11,325 nucleotides of DNA from assembly GCA_029864785.1 (NCBI GenBank), contig JAOTST010000012.1, positions 1 through 11,325 on the forward strand, given 5' to 3'. The stretch comes from Chromatiales bacterium. Its GTDB lineage: Bacteria; Pseudomonadota; Gammaproteobacteria; Thiohalomonadales; Thiohalomonadaceae. Below the pieces are notes generated by a model. The model did no database searches and was not told the origin of the DNA. It worked only from the letters and a program-made list of their open reading frames with translations. Below, piece by piece: positions 8,455-11,325 of this stretch. A program made the position numbers and the translations under genes. Every line of letters starts with the position of its first letter. Position 1 is the first letter of the stretch.

Positions 8455-8492
8455 AATAGCCACTTCTGTTCCGCAACTCTTGAGAACCCACT

Positions 8493-8774
8493 ATGGGTGA
8501 TGAGCCTATTCACACCACCATCTACCGCAGCAAACATAAACAGGGTCTCTATCTCTTTCTTGCGGAGGCCGATAAGTTTGATGTTATTCCGCAAGAGATC
8601 ATGAAAGGGCTCGGTGAACTGGAAAAGTCGATGGAGCTTGAACTCCATGAGAACCGTACCCTCGCACAGAGCGATGTGATAGCAGTCATGAACAACTTGA
8701 AAGAGCACGGTTTCCACATTCAACTGCCCCCCAAAGATTTCAATCTTGAAGAGCAGATTAAAACTATTATCTAA
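8493..8774 (+). CDS. ycgL: YcgL domain protein
   Basis: A 93-residue protein of the small YcgL family, widely conserved in gammaproteobacteria and of unknown biochemical role. The family pattern is clear: IYRSKHKQGLYLFL (10-23), a Phe/Val-Pro-Glu-type helix (FDVIPQEIMKGLGE, 29-42), the MELELHENRTLAQSDV segment (47-62) and GFHIQLPPK (73-81). There is no signal peptide or membrane segment. GAGAA eight bases before the ATG can serve as ribosome site. It starts 38 bp after the DUF523 gene and ends 20 bp before the DUF1015 gene, so the three are probably one transcript. The C-terminal tail (NLEEQIKTII) is shorter than in some relatives. Confidence 0.88.
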   Translation: MGDEPIHTTIYRSKHKQGLYLFLAEADKFDVIPQEIMKGLGELEKSMELELHENRTLAQSDVIAVMNNLKEHGFHIQLPPKDFNLEEQIKTII

Positions 8775-8794
8775 ATAACTATTAGGAATTTAAG

Positions 8795-10036
8795 ATGTCG
8801 CTACTCCGCCCCTTCCCCGCACTTCGACCCGCCGCTGGCCGTGCCGAAGATGTTGCTGCACCACCCTATGATGTACTCAACAGTGCCGAAGCACGCGAAA
8901 GAGCGGATGGCAAACCCTGGAGCTTTCTGCATATCTCCAAGCCCGAAATTGATCTCCCCGAGGGAACCGACCCCTACGATGCAAGCGTCTATGCCAAAGG
9001 GAAAGAGAACTTTGATCGCATGCTTAAAGAGGGTGTGTTGATTCAGGATGATAAACCCTGTTACTACCTCTATCGTCTCATCATGGGATCGCACCAACAG
9101 ATTGGTCTAGTCGCTGCTGCTTCAGTTCCTGACTACGATACCAATCGTATCCGCAAACATGAATTCACCCGTCCGGATAAAGAGGATGATCGTGTACGTC
9201 AGGTAGACACCCTCAACTGTCAAACCGGCCCCGTCTTTCTCACCTACCGCCACGATGCAACCATCGATAAGATTGTCAATGAGGTGACCGCTGGCGACCC
9301 TGAGGTCAACATCACCACTGACGATGGCATCGAACATGCGTTCTGGCCGGTGACCGATCAGGCAACAATCGATACAATCACCAACACCTTTGATGCGATG
9401 AATGCGATCTACATCGCCGATGGCCACCACCGCTCGGCAGCGGCATCTCGTGTTTGTGCCTCACGCAAGGCAGCTAATCCCAACCATACAGGTGATGAGG
9501 CCTATAACTATTTCCTCACCGTCACCTTCCCCGATAACCAGATGATGATCCTCGACTACAACCGAGTCATCACCGACCTCAATGGTTTGGATAATGAGAG
9601 CTTCCTTGCGAAAGTTGCAGAGCGTTTTGAAGTGACCAAATCAGCCACCACCATACGCCCTCATAACAACGCCGAATTTGGTATGTATCTCGACAGAAGC
9701 TGGTACAAGCTCACTATCAAGCCTGAGCTGATTCCAGCCGATGACCCTGTTGCCCGTCTCGATATAAGTTTGCTAGCAAATAACCTGATCGATCCAATCT
9801 TGGGTATTAGCGATCCACGCCGTGACAAACGTATCGACTTCGTTGGTGGTATTCGTGGTCTCGAAGAGCTGGAAAAACGTGTAAACAGTGGCGAAATGGC
9901 CGCTGCCTTTGCCCTCTACCCCACCTCGATGGATCAGCTGATGAGCGTTGCCGATGCCAATGAGGTTATGCCACCAAAATCAACCTGGTTTGAACCTAAA
10001 CTGGCAGATGGTCTTGCATCACATATGCTCGATTAA
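8795..10036 (+). CDS. DUF1015 family protein, possible small-molecule kinase
   Basis: A 413-residue soluble protein of the DUF1015 (COG4198) family, usual length about 400-420, function not settled. Conserved stretches run in family order: AAPPYDVL (21-28) near the N-terminus, RKHEFTRPDKEDDR (120-133), IADGHHRSAAA (207-217) and a C-terminal MPPKSTWFEPKLADGL (392-407). The DGHHR core resembles the ParB/sulfiredoxin-fold motif of free-serine kinases such as archaeal SerK and SbnI, so a phosphoryl-transfer role is an attractive inference, not a demonstrated one. AGGA lies seven bases before the ATG, a good ribosome site. It is the last gene of the DUF523-YcgL-DUF1015 run and is followed 13 bp later by a strong hairpin. 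No truncation or frameshift is visible. Family assignment is confident; biochemistry is not. Confidence 0.92.
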   Translation: MSLLRPFPALRPAAGRAEDVAAPPYDVLNSAEARERADGKPWSFLHISKPEIDLPEGTDPYDASVYAKGKENFDRMLKEGVLIQDDKPCYYLYRLIMGSHQQIGLVAAASVPDYDTNRIRKHEFTRPDKEDDRVRQVDTLNCQTGPVFLTYRHDATIDKIVNEVTAGDPEVNITTDDGIEHAFWPVTDQATIDTITNTFDAMNAIYIADGHHRSAAASRVCASRKAANPNHTGDEAYNYFLTVTFPDNQMMILDYNRVITDLNGLDNESFLAKVAERFEVTKSATTIRPHNNAEFGMYLDRSWYKLTIKPELIPADDPVARLDISLLANNLIDPILGISDPRRDKRIDFVGGIRGLEELEKRVNSGEMAAAFALYPTSMDQLMSVADANEVMPPKSTWFEPKLADGLASHMLD

Positions 10037-10049
10037 TAAACATAAGTTA

Positions 10050-10081
10050 AATAGAAAGGGAGCTTCGGCTCCCTTTCTATT
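10050..10081 (+). terminator. strong stem-loop terminator after DUF1015
   Basis: AATAGAAAGGGAGC and GCTCCCTTTCTATT form a perfect 14-bp stem closed by a TTCG tetraloop. The run of A before and T after is built into the stem base, so the effective RNA has a GC-rich core with a T-rich descending arm (CCCTTTCTATT), but no clean T tract beyond it. By symmetry it could also act on the minus strand. It most likely ends the three-gene run. Confidence 0.85.
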
Positions 10082-10538
10082 ATGAATATCTAATGCCTGC
10101 TATTAGCCCTCGCAGGTAAGAAGTGGAACAAGCCCATATTATTAAATATAAATTAACACTGAGCTTCTTGAGCAGGTTTGCTATGTTAAGCATGGGATTT
10201 TAGCAACTAATTCCTAAACTAAAAAAGGTAAACACTTAAGTGTGTACTAATCAATTACCCAGGTAAGGTTGAAGTATCTACGGCACTTGCAAACTCTGAG
10301 TAGTTCAAACAAGCAATATTCTGAAGTTGTATTCATGGTATGATAGTAAGCATATTTCCTGTTCACCCGGATTCATATATCTATTACCGGATAACAGAAT
10401 ATCCCGTGGTTCCACAGGACGGATCACTTCCTCTATTTCCACTACTTTTTTAATCTTGTCTGTTCATCATTGCTCAATTGAATCGGTCTGCAATGCTTGA
10501 GCTGAAATATTTCTACTCACCATTCAGGAGTGAATACC
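10082..10538. other. 457-bp gene-poor intergenic region
   Basis: No convincing gene is seen. The stretch is AT-rich in its first part (10138-10160). It contains a perfect 12-bp palindrome ACACTTAAGTGT (10232-10243), a CCTGC/GCAGG hairpin (10096-10116), an extended -10 promoter candidate (10336-10344), an imperfect GTG-gttc-CAC hairpin near 10402-10419 and a six-T run at 10445-10450 that has no adjacent strong stem. GCTCAA/TTGAGC pair across 10472-10502. On the minus strand a 52-codon frame stays open (10463-10305) without a good start. It may be a long leader, an unrecognised small RNA, or old decayed sequence. Confidence 0.5.
10336..10344 (+). promoter_or_regulatory. possible extended -10 promoter for the small genes
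   Basis: TGG followed by TATGAT (five of six consensus bases) is an extended -10 element. There is no good -35 at 17 bp, which extended -10 promoters tolerate. Transcription would begin near 10351 and leave a leader of about 190 nt before the 39-codon gene, or make a separate small RNA. Confidence 0.3.
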
Positions 10539-10658
10539 ATGAGCAAAGGACAAAACAGTACTAAAGAGGGTAAAAAGAAAGCTCTCTTGACGCCAAAAGA
10601 GAAGAAGGCAGCAAAGAGAGATAAGAAAAAGGGATCAAGCTCAGGATTAATGGCATAA
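10539..10658 (+). CDS. 39-residue lysine-rich small protein
   Basis: A short gene starting at ATG 10539, with a strong AGGAG eight bases upstream, and ending at TAA 10656-10658. The product (MSKGQNSTKEGKKKALLTPK at its start, then EKKAAKRDKKKG and SSSGLMA) is about one third Lys, highly basic, and without hydrophobic core, Cys or signal peptide. It is probably disordered and may bind nucleic acid or ribosomes. I recall similar short MSKG...KK...TPKEK...AKK proteins in other proteobacteria, but cannot verify a family name. The good ribosome site and fitting codons argue for a real gene. The next gene follows after 29 bp on the same strand, so the two are likely co-transcribed. Function unknown. 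Confidence 0.72.
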   Translation: MSKGQNSTKEGKKKALLTPKEKKAAKRDKKKGSSSGLMA

Positions 10659-10687
10659 ATCACCTTAACCAAGTTACCAATGCAGGC

Positions 10688-10924
10688 ATGATGGACACTA
10701 ACTCAGACAAGCAGATGTATAAGGTGGTGGCGGTCAAAAAGATCGCGACACCTGAAGGAATGCCAGGAGATAACTGGCATCGTTATCTAATACGGTGCGA
10801 TAAGTCTGAAATAGAGGGCATGAAGCCCGGCACATTGAGCAGCGTCACCCAGCATGCAGAGAGCGTTGCCGAAGATCTAAATGCACGTTCTGGTGGTGCA
10901 TGGACGGCTCGTAAACGTGTGTAA
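10688..10924 (+). CDS. 78-residue conserved hypothetical protein
   Basis: A small soluble protein of unknown function. It has a beta-rich pattern (MYKVVAVKKI, then DNWHRYLIRCDKSEIEGMKPGT) followed by a helix (SSVTQHAESVAEDLNARSGG) and a basic tail (WTARKRV). The W-RY-I...I-G-...G-...V-HA-...LN-R spacing resembles short proteobacterial hypotheticals I have seen with a WYRYVI core, but I cannot name the family. There are two adjacent ATG codons; AGG at 10684-10686 suits the second (10691) better, and M10 (MYKVV) is a further option. It follows the lysine-rich gene by 29 bp and converges on recJ, 121 bp away. A 7-bp TGTTCAC/GTGAACA hairpin (10945-10969) lies after it but has no T tract. Confidence 0.7.
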   Translation: MMDTNSDKQMYKVVAVKKIATPEGMPGDNWHRYLIRCDKSEIEGMKPGTLSSVTQHAESVAEDLNARSGGAWTARKRV

Positions 10925-11045
10925 CACCACACACAACTATCACTTGTTCACTTCTCTTACAGGTGAACAGCAAATGCATTATGGACTTCCCCTAACACCA
11001 TAAACATCGAACAATGTCCGTATAGGGAAGCGGTCACTACACTGT

Positions 11046-11325
11046 TCAATATAATATAAACCTTGCCTGATTAACAATTAGCTGCAAATTTCGTCGACCA
11101 TTCCAAATATTGATATCGGGACGATAGGCGATCTCTACCTTACCTTCTACAGGCTCCACTTCATCAGATGATGCAAAGAAGTAGATCGCATCAATAGTCT
11201 GCTGACATCCCTCTCTTCGCAAAACCATTTTCAAGTGCTTTTCTGCCAACCACTTAAATTGAACAACCTCAAAGGTGCCATCAAACAGTGGTGGTTCAAA
11301 GCCCTGCCCCCATGGAAGAGAAAGA
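11046..11325 (-). CDS. recJ: single-stranded-DNA-specific exonuclease RecJ, C-terminal end (partial)
   Basis: RecJ degrades single-stranded DNA 5' to 3' in recombination, RecFOR repair and mismatch repair. Only the last 92 codons are inside the window; the frame is open to the right edge and ends at TGA (11048-11046). The visible part is the C-terminal OB-type domain. LPWGQGFEPPLFDGTFEVV aligns with the E. coli GPWGNGFPEPIFDGEF segment, AEKHLKMVLR with GERHLKV, IDAIYF with LDGIAF, and IAYRPDINIWNGRRNLQLIV with LAYKLDINEFRGNRSLQLII. The DHH catalytic domain lies off the window, so its integrity cannot be checked. A TTG inside this segment should not be taken as a start, because homology continues upstream of it. 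No strong terminator follows the stop; the gene converges with the 78-codon gene. Confidence 0.95.
   Translation of the reverse strand, partial: LSLPWGQGFEPPLFDGTFEVVQFKWLAEKHLKMVLRREGCQQTIDAIYFFASSDEVEPVEGKVEIAYRPDINIWNGRRNLQLIVNQARFILY

Noticed and set aside
10421..10432. GGATCACTTCCT, one base from the 16S rRNA 3' end
   Set aside because: Only 12 bases match and the flanking sequence is not rRNA-like, so it is chance similarity.

Overview
The window looks like an ordinary chromosomal stretch of a gammaproteobacterium of moderate GC. EttA is nearly collinear with the 555-residue Escherichia coli protein. The RecJ C-terminus, the YcgL-family protein, the small DUF6763-like protein and a CCA-encoding tRNA-Leu all fit that group. 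A chemoreceptor with a c-type heme motif suggests a redox- or gas-sensing lifestyle, as in sulfur oxidisers or sediment and symbiotic bacteria, but this is inference only. I see no transposase, integrase, CRISPR array or phage gene.

Left part (1-5593, minus strand except the tRNA): the 5' portion of an RND efflux permease gene lies directly downstream of its periplasmic adaptor gene (9-bp gap). Next come two methyl-accepting chemotaxis proteins on either side of a plus-strand tRNA-Leu(CAA). The receptor beside the adaptor has two membrane segments and almost no periplasmic domain. The other has a periplasmic domain of about 150 residues with a CxxCH heme-attachment motif, and a good sigma70-type promoter upstream.

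Middle part (5856-10081): ettA encodes the ABC-F translation factor EttA. It converges with a small acidic DUF6763-like gene across a perfect 13-bp inverted repeat. Divergent from that small gene is a compact plus-strand run of three conserved, poorly understood genes: DUF523/TudS-like, YcgL-like and DUF1015. The run ends at a strong UUCG-tetraloop hairpin.

Right part (10082-11325): a 457-bp gene-poor stretch precedes a 39-codon lysine-rich small gene with a strong Shine-Dalgarno and a 78-codon unknown gene. The 3' end of recJ enters from the right on the minus strand. The most interesting items are the heme-binding chemoreceptor and its sensor-poor neighbour, the DUF1015 protein with a SerK/ParB-like DGHHR motif, the stand-alone TudS-like protein, and the inverted repeat inside a convergent gene end. 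I found no clear new multi-gene defence or mobile system.
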